Assembly (NCBI RefSeq): GCF_000473045.1
Contig: NZ_AXAY01000007.1
Coordinates: forward strand, 220,645-284,644
Direction: 5' to 3'
Length of the DNA: 64,000 bases
Origin: Bradyrhizobium sp. WSM3983
GTDB lineage: Bacteria; Pseudomonadota; Alphaproteobacteria; Rhizobiales; Xanthobacteraceae
The notes below the pieces were generated by a model, which saw nothing but the letters and a program-made list of their open reading frames with translations, was not told the origin of the DNA and made no database searches. The position numbers were made by a program, and so were the translations under genes. Of this stretch, positions 42,832 through 52,133 are shown piece by piece; position 1 is the first letter of the stretch; each line of letters starts with the position of its first letter.

Positions 42832-44658
42832 ATGCACATGTACACTTCGGCCAAGGCCTCCGCGCTCGCGGATGGATTTCGTCAGATACGTCCCGGCCTG
42901 CTTGCGGCAGGCGGACTATCGATCTTCATAAACTTGCTGGTGTTCGTCTCGCCGCTCTACACCATGCAGATTTACGATCGCGTGCTGACCAGCCGGAACG
43001 CGATGACTCTCGTGCTGCTTTCGCTGATCGCACTTGCGCTGTTCGTCAGCTACGCGGCACTTGAGCATTTTCGCAGCCGGATCCTTGTGCAAATCGGAAT
43101 TCGGTTCGACCGGCTCCTCTCGGGAGAAGTCTTCGAGACCGCACTTGACCAAGCCCTGAACACGAGCAGCTCGCATCATGTCCAGCTGCTTCGCGACGTG
43201 GACACTCTGCGCGAGGTGTTGTCGGGTGGTGTGATCACGTCATTGATGGACGTGCCGTGGACGCCGATATTCCTCGCGATATGCTTCCTCCTCCATCCCT
43301 TGATCGGCTTGGTTGCCTTGATCGGTGCGATTGCCATCCTTTCGCTGGCCTTCCTCAACGAGCGCGCCACCAAGGCGCCACTCATCGCTGCCGCATCGAA
43401 AAATCTTAATGCCCTGGACCGGTTGACCTCCTCGTTACGCAACGCCGAGGCCATCCGTGCGCTTGGAATGGGACCTGCGGTGCGCACTGCCTGGAGCTCA
43501 ACACACGGCCAGGCACTCCTCGACAGTGCTCGTGCGGGTGAGCGTGGTGGCACGGTCCTTGCGATCTCCAAATTCCTGCGGATGGCCCTTCAGGTGTCGA
43601 TCATGGGGGTGGGAGCCTACCTCGCGATCCAGCAGGAGATCTCGGGAGGCGTTCTGTTTGCGGCCTCGCTCATCATGGGGCGGGCACTTGCGCCGGTGGA
43701 AGCAGCCGTATCGCAGTGGAAGGCCCTCGTTGTCGCGCGTACATCATATGCGCGGCTCGAAGCCGCGCTTCGGACCCGGGCCGCAGAACGCCCGCCGACC
43801 AGGCTGCCGGCACTGGCTGGTGAGGTCTCGGTGGAAGCCGTGACTGTCCTCGTACCCGGATCGCAATTGCCGGCAGTTGCAGATGTTTCTTTCCGCCTGG
43901 CTCCAGGCGAAGTTGTTGCGGTGGTCGGCCAGTCCGGCTCCGGGAAATCGTCGCTGGCACGCGCGCTTGTGGGGGCGTGGCCCGCTGTTCGTGGTTGCGT
44001 GCGCATCGATGGCAACGATACGAGGCATTTCGATTCCAATTTCCTCGGGCAACGCCTCGGATATCTTCCGCAGGACGTGGAACTGTTCGCCGGCACGGTG
44101 CGCGACAATATCGCTCGCTTTCGCGAGGATGCGACGGATGAGGCGGTTGTCGAGGCCGCGCAACTGGCGTCGGCGCATGCCATGATACAGCGGCTCCCGA
44201 AGGGCTACGACACCGTCATCGGGGATAATGGCGCTGGCCTTTCGGGCGGTCAGCGGCAGCGCATCGGGTTGGCGCGCGCGCTGTTCGGCTGGCCGGTGCT
44301 GGTCGTGCTCGATGAGCCGAACGCCAATCTGGACGGCGACGGTGACCGCGCATTGGCCGATGCGATTCAAATGCTGCGGCAGCGGCGTGTGACGGTCGTG
44401 ATCATCAACCACCGCCCCAATCTGCTTGCCCTGGTCGATAAGATCGTCTTCATGCATGAAGGGCGTCTCGGCCGGGTCGGGACACGCGACGAACTCCTTC
44501 CTGCGCTGCTGGGGCAAGCCGTCACGCCGATGCATCGCGACGGGCGAGCGCCGGCTGAGCGCCGCCACCAGGTCGAAGCTCATCATGGTGCCGACGGCGT
44601 TCCCCGCAACGTGCACCTTTCGAATTCAGCTCGTCCCGCTCACGCGACGAGGCAATGA
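42832..44658 (+). CDS. Type I secretion ABC permease/ATPase (PrtD type)
   Basis: This exporter has about 608 residues. An N-terminal membrane domain of six helices (about 20-310) has the PrtD-like FVSPLYTMQIYDRVLTSRN, and an ABC ATPase follows (about 335-560) with VVGQSGSGKSS, YLPQDVELFAGTVRDNIARF, LSGGQRQRIGLARAL and VVLDEPNANLD. There is no C39-like N-terminal domain, as in metalloprotease exporters. The C-terminus has an extra polar tail of about 50 residues. The first ATG of the open frame (42691) overlaps the terminator region and was rejected in favour of 42832. The stop overlaps the adaptor start (ATGATGG). Confidence 0.9.
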   Translation: MHMYTSAKASALADGFRQIRPGLLAAGGLSIFINLLVFVSPLYTMQIYDRVLTSRNAMTLVLLSLIALALFVSYAALEHFRSRILVQIGIRFDRLLSGEVFETALDQALNTSSSHHVQLLRDVDTLREVLSGGVITSLMDVPWTPIFLAICFLLHPLIGLVALIGAIAILSLAFLNERATKAPLIAAASKNLNALDRLTSSLRNAEAIRALGMGPAVRTAWSSTHGQALLDSARAGERGGTVLAISKFLRMALQVSIMGVGAYLAIQQEISGGVLFAASLIMGRALAPVEAAVSQWKALVVARTSYARLEAALRTRAAERPPTRLPALAGEVSVEAVTVLVPGSQLPAVADVSFRLAPGEVVAVVGQSGSGKSSLARALVGAWPAVRGCVRIDGNDTRHFDSNFLGQRLGYLPQDVELFAGTVRDNIARFREDATDEAVVEAAQLASAHAMIQRLPKGYDTVIGDNGAGLSGGQRQRIGLARALFGWPVLVVLDEPNANLDGDGDRALADAIQMLRQRRVTVVIINHRPNLLALVDKIVFMHEGRLGRVGTRDELLPALLGQAVTPMHRDGRAPAERRHQVEAHHGADGVPRNVHLSNSARPAHATRQ

Positions 44659-46160
44659 TGGACAATATGATGTCAGTTGAAGAGAAAACTCTTCCAAGCG
44701 AATTTGCGGAGCTTCTGAGACGTTTGAGCGATAGTGGCAAGCCCCGCCGGCCCCATGCCCTGTCGTCCGACGGCATCTCCAGCATCCAATTGCTGGCAAG
44801 ACGCCTTATCCGGCGAGCGAAGGCAATGCGATCGATCCGCTCGAATTCGAGCGCGGGGCGCGACCATGGCGGTCCGTCCGGCGATTGGCACAGTCCGGCG
44901 AGACGTGGCTTTACCATAGTGTTCTTCACCTTCGTCGTGTTCGGCGGGTGGGCCGCCATGGCGTCGATCGATGGCGCAGTGGTGGCCACCGGCTCGGTGG
45001 TGGTCGAGAGCGACAGGAAGGCGGTGCAGCACCTCGAGGGCGGCATCGTCCAGAACCTGATGGTGACTGGCGATGCCCACGTCGCAGAAGGGCAAGTCCT
45101 GTTGCGGCTCGATCCAACCCAGGAACGGGCAAAAGAGGAGATCGCGCGCTCGGCCGTCTATTCGGCCATCGCCGAGGAGGCGCGCCTTCAAGCCGAAGCC
45201 GGGGGAAGCGACAAGATTACGTTTCCCGACGAACTTGTTCAGAAGGCCTCAGATCCATCGGCGCAACGTGCGATGGGGGACCAGAAGAGGCGTTTCGACG
45301 AACGCCGGGCTGCGCGAAAAATCGAGATATCGATCCTTGAAGAGCGCATCGCGCAGGCGCAGCGCCAGATCCAAGGAAACGATGCGCAGAGCAAGGCTTC
45401 GCGGGCGCAATATGACAGCGTGAGCCAGGAATACAGCAAGCTCAAGCCGCTCGCCGATCAGGGGATCGTTGCGTTCGCGCGCGTCGCCACCCTGGAGCGT
45501 ACCAAAGCTGAGCTCGACGGCAAGATCGGCGCTTACGAGGCCGATATCGCCCGCTATGGACGTGTCATCGACGAGTCGCGGCTGCAAATCGAGCAAGTCG
45601 GACAGAAGGTCCTGGAGGAAGCGACCGCCAAGCTCGCTGAGACAAGGGCACAACTTGCCGATGCGCGCGAGAAGCTGCGGGCTGCCACTGACGTGCTGTC
45701 CCGGATGGAGCTGCGTGCGCCGCGCTCTGGACGTATCGTGAATTTGAAAGTCCATACCGTCGGTGCGGTGGTCAAGCCCGGCGAGGTGCTGATGGAGGTC
45801 GTGCCCGATAACGACGTGCTTGTGGTTGCGGCGAGGGTATCCTCTCTCGACATCAATCACGTGCAGGTCGGACTGCCCACGGAAATCCGGCTTCCTTCGT
45901 TCAAGGCGCGCTCTACCCCGATCGCAGTAGGCGAAGTCCTCTCAATCGCAGCCGACGCTGTTCGGGATGAGGCGACGCATCAACCTTATTACGAGGTCAA
46001 AGTCTCGGTGCAGGTGGCGCAATTTCCCGAGAAGTTGCGCGAAAAGCTCAAGCCCGGGATGATGGCCGACGTTCTGATCGCCACCGGCGAACGCACCGTG
46101 CTGGCCTATCTGACGCAGCCGATGACGGACGCGGTCCGGCGCGGTATGCGGGAGAACTAG
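44655..46160 (+). CDS. Type I secretion membrane-fusion adaptor (HlyD family)
   Basis: The protein has 501 residues. An unusually long polar N-terminus (about 1-84) is followed by a membrane helix (GFTIVFFTFVVFGGWAAMASI), a lipoyl/barrel-sandwich region starting VVATGSVVVESDRKAVQHLEGGIV, a long coiled-coil hairpin (about 165-345) and the second half ending LRAPRSGRIVNLKVHTVGAVVKPGEVLMEVVPD, then a beta-barrel. It bridges the inner-membrane exporter to a TolC-like outer-membrane channel, which is not encoded in this window. Confidence 0.92.
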   Translation: MMDNMMSVEEKTLPSEFAELLRRLSDSGKPRRPHALSSDGISSIQLLARRLIRRAKAMRSIRSNSSAGRDHGGPSGDWHSPARRGFTIVFFTFVVFGGWAAMASIDGAVVATGSVVVESDRKAVQHLEGGIVQNLMVTGDAHVAEGQVLLRLDPTQERAKEEIARSAVYSAIAEEARLQAEAGGSDKITFPDELVQKASDPSAQRAMGDQKRRFDERRAARKIEISILEERIAQAQRQIQGNDAQSKASRAQYDSVSQEYSKLKPLADQGIVAFARVATLERTKAELDGKIGAYEADIARYGRVIDESRLQIEQVGQKVLEEATAKLAETRAQLADAREKLRAATDVLSRMELRAPRSGRIVNLKVHTVGAVVKPGEVLMEVVPDNDVLVVAARVSSLDINHVQVGLPTEIRLPSFKARSTPIAVGEVLSIAADAVRDEATHQPYYEVKVSVQVAQFPEKLREKLKPGMMADVLIATGERTVLAYLTQPMTDAVRRGMREN

Positions 46161-46224
46161 TCGGCCTAAGGGAATAGCGAGGGAGCAAGCGAGTTGTGCG
46201 TCTCCGGTTAGATGGAGGCGGGGC

Positions 46225-46845
46225 TCAGGCTCTGGGCCAGCCGCAGGCGGTCGCGAGCTTGCGTCGAACAGAATCGAGGCCGGTCAATTGGAACGTGCTT
46301 TCGTATGGCGGAGTTTTTCCTGCGTAAACCCTGATCAGGAGCCGGCCGTCCTCCGGCAGTGAGCGCAACAGGCGAACGACGTCACCCTGAAAGGCAAGGC
46401 TTCGGCCTCCTTCTGCAGCGCGCCAGCGATCTTCGATAGATGGATCGTCGTTGACCTGGTACACGACCTTCACCTCGCCCTCTGGAGGCTGTTTCCAGGA
46501 TGGCGAGGTGGCTATCATCAGCTCGGTCCGACTGGCGCGACAGCGGATGGAGATCGAGGACGGTGCGTCCTTTGTCGCCGGGCGCCCCATGGTCTGCGCG
46601 GCGATCTGCGGCTTGTAGTCCACCGGCGATGTCGTCTCGCTGATGATCCAGTTCTGCGCTCGAGGTGGCGCCGGGGTAGTCGGTTCTGCTGCCTCTCCGA
46701 GCAACTCATCGACGCATTTCAGACGTTCCATTCCTTCGAGCTTGGCACATTTCTTCAATCTGTCGGTGGCATCGCCTGCCTGTGCGTAGGCCAGCGGACT
46801 CAGGATTGCCAGCGTGATCAAAGCCACGGCAGCTGGACCCTTCAT
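46225..46845 (-). CDS. Periplasmic VasI/TagO-like protein
   Basis: The protein has 206 residues. A signal peptide (MKGPAAVALITLAILSPLAYAQ) is followed by a short Cys pair segment CAKLEGMERLKCVDEL (typical CxxL...RLxCxD start) and a beta-rich domain with SISIRCRASRTELMIAT, VVYQVNDDP and LLIRVYAGKTPPYESTFQLTGLDSVRRKLATACGW. This layout matches the TagO/VasI family named from type VI secretion clusters, but no type VI genes are present here. The start overlaps the TAXI receptor stop by four bases. A general envelope role is more likely than secretion. Confidence 0.78.
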   Translation of the reverse strand: MKGPAAVALITLAILSPLAYAQAGDATDRLKKCAKLEGMERLKCVDELLGEAAEPTTPAPPRAQNWIISETTSPVDYKPQIAAQTMGRPATKDAPSSISIRCRASRTELMIATSPSWKQPPEGEVKVVYQVNDDPSIEDRWRAAEGGRSLAFQGDVVRLLRSLPEDGRLLIRVYAGKTPPYESTFQLTGLDSVRRKLATACGWPRA

Positions 46846-47864
46846 CGTGACAGTCCCACCGTCGCCCCAGGTGAGCGATCGAGCCATTCCTGTGCGGGTC
46901 CGAAGCGGGCGAGGCCGGGCACGTTGGCACGGAGGCTCACGTCCTTCCATTTCGAATCGAAGCCGGGCGACTGCAATCGATCGAGCCGGCCGAACAATTG
47001 TTCCACGAAGCGGGCCATGCGCGTATAGCGGTCGGATTGTTTCGGCCAGTTATAGCCCGCAAGGATGGTGGGGACCGCGAGGGTCGAGATGCGCTCCCCC
47101 TGCGGCACGAGGCTCGGGTAGTCCGCCGAGCTGATTGCGGACGGCAGATAGTAGTCCTCGAAACGAGAATCGTACTCCACTGGCAGGAACTTGTACCCAG
47201 GCTCCCAACGTCCCTTCAAAAAAGCATCGACCGGCTTCGACGTGATGAACACAACCGCTGCGATGTCCCCGCTCTTCATCTGCTGCAATGCGACCTGATG
47301 GGGAATGAACATCTTCTCGACATTCAGCCCCAATCGGCTGAAGATCAGCGGACCTGAATAGGCGGCTGCAGTGCCTTGCGTGTTGAAATTGACCTTCTTC
47401 CCCTTGAGGTCATCGAGCGACTTGATCTCGGGACGCACAAAGACGTGCAGTTCGGCTGGAAAGAGATTGAGAATGTAGACGATGCGCCGGTCGATCGACG
47501 GGACCTGCGCCTTGTACTCTTCGAGGGCGTCCGTATTGATGATCGCCGCATCCACCCCTCGCAAATAGAGCAGCGAATTGACGTTCTCCGTTGCACCGGT
47601 CGTCACGATCGGGATGACGTGGAGCTTGTCTTCCTCGTTGACGACGCGGGCGATCTCCGCGGCAAGTCGAAGCGGAGCGCCCTCGATGAGGCCGCCTGCG
47701 AGCCCGACGGTCCAGGCATTGATGCGCTCCTTTGCGATTATGTCGGCGTTCTTTGCCGGTGCTGCGGCTGGCGTTGCGTGTGTCCGGGCGGACTGGGCAT
47801 TCGCCGCGATTTGCAGCCCGAGCAGCGCCGATACAATTGCGGATGCCAACTTGATCATGGGCAT
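46842..47864 (-). CDS. TAXI-family TRAP-type solute receptor
   Basis: This 340-residue periplasmic receptor has a signal peptide (about 1-23), the TAXI-family start WTVGLAGGLIEGAPLRLAAEIARVV, VTTGATENVNSLLYLRGVDAAIINTDAL and the mid-region LKGKKVNFNTQGTAAAYSGPLIFSRLGL. TAXI receptors bind small acids such as glutamate or glutarate and normally serve a DctM-like carrier, which is absent here. It lies between the coiled-coil gene and the VasI-like gene in a compact operon, so it may sense rather than transport. GGAG sits eight bases before the ATG. Confidence 0.88.
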   Translation of the reverse strand: MPMIKLASAIVSALLGLQIAANAQSARTHATPAAAPAKNADIIAKERINAWTVGLAGGLIEGAPLRLAAEIARVVNEEDKLHVIPIVTTGATENVNSLLYLRGVDAAIINTDALEEYKAQVPSIDRRIVYILNLFPAELHVFVRPEIKSLDDLKGKKVNFNTQGTAAAYSGPLIFSRLGLNVEKMFIPHQVALQQMKSGDIAAVVFITSKPVDAFLKGRWEPGYKFLPVEYDSRFEDYYLPSAISSADYPSLVPQGERISTLAVPTILAGYNWPKQSDRYTRMARFVEQLFGRLDRLQSPGFDSKWKDVSLRANVPGLARFGPAQEWLDRSPGATVGLSR

Positions 47865-47908
47865 AGGTCGTTCTCCGTCGTCTGGCTGCTTCGAGATATG
47901 GTGCGACG

Positions 47909-49885
47909 CTATTTCAGCGCCTTGATGCGCTCCTCTGCATCGTCAATGCCGGCCGCCTTTGCTCTTTGATACAAGTCGCGCGCCTTGGCCCGGTCGCCCG
48001 CGACTCCGCGCGCACGCCACGATTCCAGCACGTGCGGATCATAGGTCTCCGCAAGCATGAAGGCGGCCTGCGTGCTGCCGCGTGCAAGAGCCAACTCGAG
48101 CAACTGGCGGGCGCCGCTGATGTCGGCCTGCCGGAGCAATGCATTCGCACGTGCAAGCAGCCTCTGCTCGTCCGCGGGGGCGCGGGGCGTCGGGCTCGCC
48201 GGAGCGGAGCGCTCTGCTGCTGCGGCGACATTCGGACCAGGATCCGCGGGCGGGGCGCGATTCGTCGTTTGCGCCGGCAATGTCGTTGAGCCAGGCTTCG
48301 CGGGAGGCTGTGGATTGGAGGCGACCGTCCGAGCGGTATCCTGCTCGCGCGAACGGCCCGCTCCGTCGCCGTTAGGAGCGAGATCGGGCGCACGATCCCG
48401 TGCAGTCCGTTCCGGCGGCCGGTTTGCGGAAGAATTTGTTGTAGCCAATTTTGCATTCGCGTCCTCGAGCTGGGCTCTGGCCGAGGCAAGCTCGCGTGCG
48501 AGACCGTCGGCACGCTTGCGCTCACCGGCGAGGCCGTCGCTCTGCTTCGCAGCTGTCGCGTTGAGTTCCGTGACCCTGAGGATCTCGGCATAGGCAGCGG
48601 CGAGCCCCGCGGAACGTTCCTCGACCTCTTTCCGCGCCGAGGTCAGTTCGCGTAACAGGGCTTCCTTCTTGTCCCGCTCTTTGGCCAACTCCATCTTGTT
48701 CTCGGCCCGCGCGGCATCGGTGGTCCGCGCGGATTCTCGGGCCGCGGAGCGCGCGTCATCACGTTCGCTCGTTAGCAACATTGTTTGGCGTACAAGCGCG
48801 TCTGCTCTGTCTCGTTGCTGGCCGAGCTCGCGTTCCAGCGCCCGCTTCTGCTCGCTCTCGGCTTTGCCGGCATTCACGGCCGCGGCTTGCGCGGCTTCGA
48901 ACTCAGCCTGGACGGAGGCGAGCCGCTTTACGGCGGCATCTGCTCGATCTCGCTGTTGAGAGAGTTCGTTTTCCAGGGTGAGCTTCTCTTCAGCCGCTGC
49001 TTTCGCACCGTCTGAGGTCTCGGTTCGAGCCGCGTTAACCGCCGTCCGGAGGGCACCCAGTGCTTCGGTGGCAGCGGCATCCGCCTTGTTGCGTTGCTTA
49101 AATTCCCGCTCCATCGCTTCTCTTTGCGTGGCTTCGGCAGCGGCAGCGTTGGAGGCTTCGGTAGCTGCCGTCCGTGCGGCCTTGAGCTCAGACTTAAGTG
49201 ACGTCAGCTCTGCGACGAGCGCGGCGGATTTTTCGCGTTGCTGCTTCAACTCCGGCTCAAGCGCTTCCTTCTGCGCAACCTCTGCGGCGAGGGCCTTTGT
49301 GGCTTCTGTCGCGGCGTTCCGTGCGATGTCGAGGTCCGATCGGAGCGACGCGATCTCGGCCGCGGCATTCTCTGTGCCGCGTCCAGGTGGGACGACGGAC
49401 CGTTCCCTGGGGTCCGCTGCGGAGGTCTCCATCGCCTTTGAGGCTGCGATCCGGGCTGCGTCGAGCTCTGCCTTGAGGAATGAGAGGTCTCGCGCGAGGT
49501 TGTTCACCTTGTCCCGTTCCAGCTCGAGGGCGTGGGTCTGCCTGATCCCCAGCTCAATGGCTCCGATCGCGTGCTCGCGCTCGAGCTGGACGGCACCAAG
49601 CTCTGCCCGGACACTTGCCAGCTCATGTGCGAGCCTGTCGGCCCGATCACGCTCTTGCTCAAGCGCCTGTTGGTGCCCGATCCGCTCGGCCTCAATTGCC
49701 GGGACGCCGAACTCGATGGCGTCTTGCGAGCCGCCCTGCGCAAATCCGACAAAGCATGCCAGGAGGAGAGCCGCGGCAACGGCGGTCCGCGCAAGGTCCC
49801 CGCCGAGCGATCCGTCCTGTCGGACAGGGCGGAGAACACTGCTCAGCGAGACAATCGATTCACTCGCAATTGCCTCTAACCCCAT
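47909..49885 (-). CDS. Membrane-anchored coiled-coil protein with C-terminal Sel1/TPR repeats
   Basis: The protein has 658 residues. A cytoplasmic start is followed by one hydrophobic helix (TAVAAALLLACFVGFAQ, about 34-50), then about 400 residues of coiled coil built from roughly seven imperfect 46-49-residue repeats (ALEREL-QQRDRADALVRxLASxxAE...). A Pro/Ala/Thr-rich linker (about 475-570) leads to a short Sel1/TPR-like module (about 578-655: ARANALLRQADISGARQLLELAL and AKARDLYQRAKAAGIDDAE). It heads the operon with the TAXI receptor and VasI-like genes, suggesting an envelope scaffold. No known family name applies to the full length. Confidence 0.82.
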   Translation of the reverse strand: MGLEAIASESIVSLSSVLRPVRQDGSLGGDLARTAVAAALLLACFVGFAQGGSQDAIEFGVPAIEAERIGHQQALEQERDRADRLAHELASVRAELGAVQLEREHAIGAIELGIRQTHALELERDKVNNLARDLSFLKAELDAARIAASKAMETSAADPRERSVVPPGRGTENAAAEIASLRSDLDIARNAATEATKALAAEVAQKEALEPELKQQREKSAALVAELTSLKSELKAARTAATEASNAAAAEATQREAMEREFKQRNKADAAATEALGALRTAVNAARTETSDGAKAAAEEKLTLENELSQQRDRADAAVKRLASVQAEFEAAQAAAVNAGKAESEQKRALERELGQQRDRADALVRQTMLLTSERDDARSAARESARTTDAARAENKMELAKERDKKEALLRELTSARKEVEERSAGLAAAYAEILRVTELNATAAKQSDGLAGERKRADGLARELASARAQLEDANAKLATTNSSANRPPERTARDRAPDLAPNGDGAGRSREQDTARTVASNPQPPAKPGSTTLPAQTTNRAPPADPGPNVAAAAERSAPASPTPRAPADEQRLLARANALLRQADISGARQLLELALARGSTQAAFMLAETYDPHVLESWRARGVAGDRAKARDLYQRAKAAGIDDAEERIKALK

Positions 49886-50129
49886 TGCATCAGCTCAGAC
49901 TGGCTCTAGGCGCCTTGTCGTTCGGCGTCATCAATGACACCGCCTTGGGCGGCGTTCTGTCGATGTGGCAGGGTAGGTAGCTACAAGGAGGTAGAAGGGC
50001 GCTGTTCCGGGAATAAAGTAGATCGGCTGCGCTGTTGCTCCGCCTTCCTTGACCAGCGCAACGGCCCGCAACAGATTGGATGGGCCAGCCTAGGCTGCGT
50101 GTGTTCCGCACAAACCAGGGGAAGACAGC

Positions 50130-50642
50130 ATGAACAGAACAGCCGTCGTTTTCGCCAGTCTGACCTTCACTGGCGCGTTTCTGATCAGTGCGATCCAGAC
50201 AACTCATGCCTCTCAGGCTGGAAGCACCAAGCTCAACGCCAACGCCAGGATGATGGTCAATCACAAGCGTGCGCAGTCGCACCGGCTTGTCGTCCAGGTC
50301 GACGTCAATGATCCGGCGATCATGAACCTCGCGTTGAACAACGTGAGCAACACCGTTCAGCACTATGCCGAGACCGGCCAGAAGGTCGAGGTCGAGCTGG
50401 TGGCATTCGGGCCAGGCTTGCACATGCTGCGAGACGATACCTCGCCGGTGAAGGCACGCATCAAGTCCATGAGCGAGGCCATGCCCGAAGTTTCGTTCTC
50501 GGCATGCGGAAATACCAAGGAAAATATGGCGAGGACCGAAGCAAAGGAGATTCCTCTCATTTCGCAGGCGAAGGTCACGAAATCCGGCGTGGTCCGGCTC
50601 ATGGAATTGCAGGAGCAGGGCTGGAGCTACCTGCGGCCCTGA
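50130..50642 (+). CDS. Periplasmic DsrE/DsrF-like protein
   Basis: This 170-residue protein has a signal peptide (MNRTAVVFASLTFTGAFLISAIQTTHA). The mature part has the DsrE-like alpha/beta pattern RLVVQVDVNDPAIMNLALNNVSN, VELVAFGPGLHMLRDD and the family cysteine in FSACGNTKENM. Cytoplasmic DsrE-type proteins carry sulfur; exported versions like this are common near redox or sulfur genes, with unknown roles. It stands alone, divergent from the coiled-coil operon and convergent with the wzx gene. GGGGAAGACAGC precedes the ATG. Confidence 0.85.
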   Translation: MNRTAVVFASLTFTGAFLISAIQTTHASQAGSTKLNANARMMVNHKRAQSHRLVVQVDVNDPAIMNLALNNVSNTVQHYAETGQKVEVELVAFGPGLHMLRDDTSPVKARIKSMSEAMPEVSFSACGNTKENMARTEAKEIPLISQAKVTKSGVVRLMELQEQGWSYLRP

Positions 50643-50690
50643 AAGGGGGCCGCGCGCGTCGTCGCGGTGCGTCGGCGAGGTCCGAAAATC

Positions 50691-52073
50691 TCAAACGGAC
50701 GACGCTTTGACACGAATGTCCCGGCGCGCCGTGGCCTCTTCCCTGCGGTTCGACACTAACAGACCAAGGACCCCCGGCAGCAGCCGCAGATAGCGGAAAA
50801 TGAAGAAGGCCATGGCGATGTGCCAGATGATCAGCGCGGTTGAGCTGGCAATCGCGGCGCCGGTCAATCCAAGCCAGTAGATGAATGCGACGCTGGCCAG
50901 GATGTTGATCGCAGCGCTCAGGATCAACAGCATTGCAGCTCCTCGTTCGTGCTCGGTCATTGTCATGATGAGCAGCAGAGACCCGAACGCTGCTGCGGTC
51001 ACCTGCCCCAAGAGCAGAATACGCAGGGCGGGGGCGCCGGCCACAAAATCCTTGCCGAACCAGGAGAGAAGTGGCTCCGCCATGATGGCCAACCCGAGTG
51101 CGATCGCCACGGAGGTCGAGAGGGTCCATAAAGCGGCCTTGGTCACGAGTACCTGCAAGGTCGCCCGATCGTTCCTTGTGAAGAGGCTCGAGATGGTCGG
51201 TGCGAACAGGGTGTTGATCGCAGTGCGGGGCAACGCAACAAGGAATGCGATGTTGAAGACCAGACTATATATTCCAGCATCCCTGGTCTCTCCGAACCAA
51301 CCGAGTAGCACCACGCCGGCGCGGTTGAGGAGAGCTTCTGCCCCGGCGATGATCATGAACGGCACGGCGGTCTGCCGCCAACTTGCGGGCGCGTATTGAG
51401 GCTCTGCCGTCCTGATTGCGTTTGGGCACAATCTACGAACACCCTGGCTGGCGAGCAAGAGTCCGACGACGGCGCCGGCGACGGTCGCCATCATGATTCC
51501 CTGTGGCTCAATACGCGATCCGAAGAAGAGACCGGCCACGACGATGAGGATCACAAGTAATCCATCCCGCACCACGCGATCGGGTATCAGTGCCGGCACA
51601 ACGCCGCCAAAAGCGCGGACGATCGAGCAGCGTATCCATAACAGCGCCAGAATGGGAACGAGAACGAAGCCGACCAGAAAAGTGTTCCTCAATTCCGCCG
51701 AGAACGGCCAGGGCCAGATATGGATAATACCTGCCCCGATGAATGCGACCAGAAGGCCTGCCGCAACTGAACGTCGCTCCGCGTATTGGATGATGCCTCG
51801 TGCGAGGCTGCTCGCTCCCACGGTCTGATACGCGGACACAAAGCGCAGCAGTGCGATGTCGAAACCGAGCGCGCAGAAATATGCGAGAATGGTGATCCAG
51901 GCGATGACATAGGCGTAGACGCCGTAGGTGTGAGCGCCGACAATTCTGGCTATCAAGAGCTGCGCGCAGGCAGTTACACCAGCGCTGGCTACATAGATCG
52001 AAAATGCTGCGGCTCCCCCAACTACCACTCGTCTGATCCGCGCACTAACAGCGCCTCGCTCATGCAGTTCCAT
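50691..52073 (-). CDS. Polysaccharide flippase (Wzx/MATE-like)
   Basis: This 460-residue polytopic protein has about 12-14 hydrophobic segments. The N-terminal helix GGAAAFSIYVASAGVTACAQLLIARIVGAHTYGVYAYVIAW is typical of the polysaccharide-biosynthesis (Wzx) flippases. It should move lipid-linked repeat units across the inner membrane. The ATG has AAGGA six bases upstream; a TTG five codons earlier overlaps that site. It is the last gene of the minus-strand polysaccharide operon. Confidence 0.9.
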   Translation of the reverse strand: MELHERGAVSARIRRVVVGGAAAFSIYVASAGVTACAQLLIARIVGAHTYGVYAYVIAWITILAYFCALGFDIALLRFVSAYQTVGASSLARGIIQYAERRSVAAGLLVAFIGAGIIHIWPWPFSAELRNTFLVGFVLVPILALLWIRCSIVRAFGGVVPALIPDRVVRDGLLVILIVVAGLFFGSRIEPQGIMMATVAGAVVGLLLASQGVRRLCPNAIRTAEPQYAPASWRQTAVPFMIIAGAEALLNRAGVVLLGWFGETRDAGIYSLVFNIAFLVALPRTAINTLFAPTISSLFTRNDRATLQVLVTKAALWTLSTSVAIALGLAIMAEPLLSWFGKDFVAGAPALRILLLGQVTAAAFGSLLLIMTMTEHERGAAMLLILSAAINILASVAFIYWLGLTGAAIASSTALIIWHIAMAFFIFRYLRLLPGVLGLLVSNRREEATARRDIRVKASSV

Positions 52074-52133
52074 TTTCTGTCCTTGCAAGTACTAGCTCTA
52101 TCGAACGCTCCAGAAGCCGCGTCGAAAAATGAG

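Noticed and set aside
46225..46845. Evidence for a type VI secretion system
   Set aside because: Only a VasI/TagO-like protein is present; no Tss core gene is found in the window.
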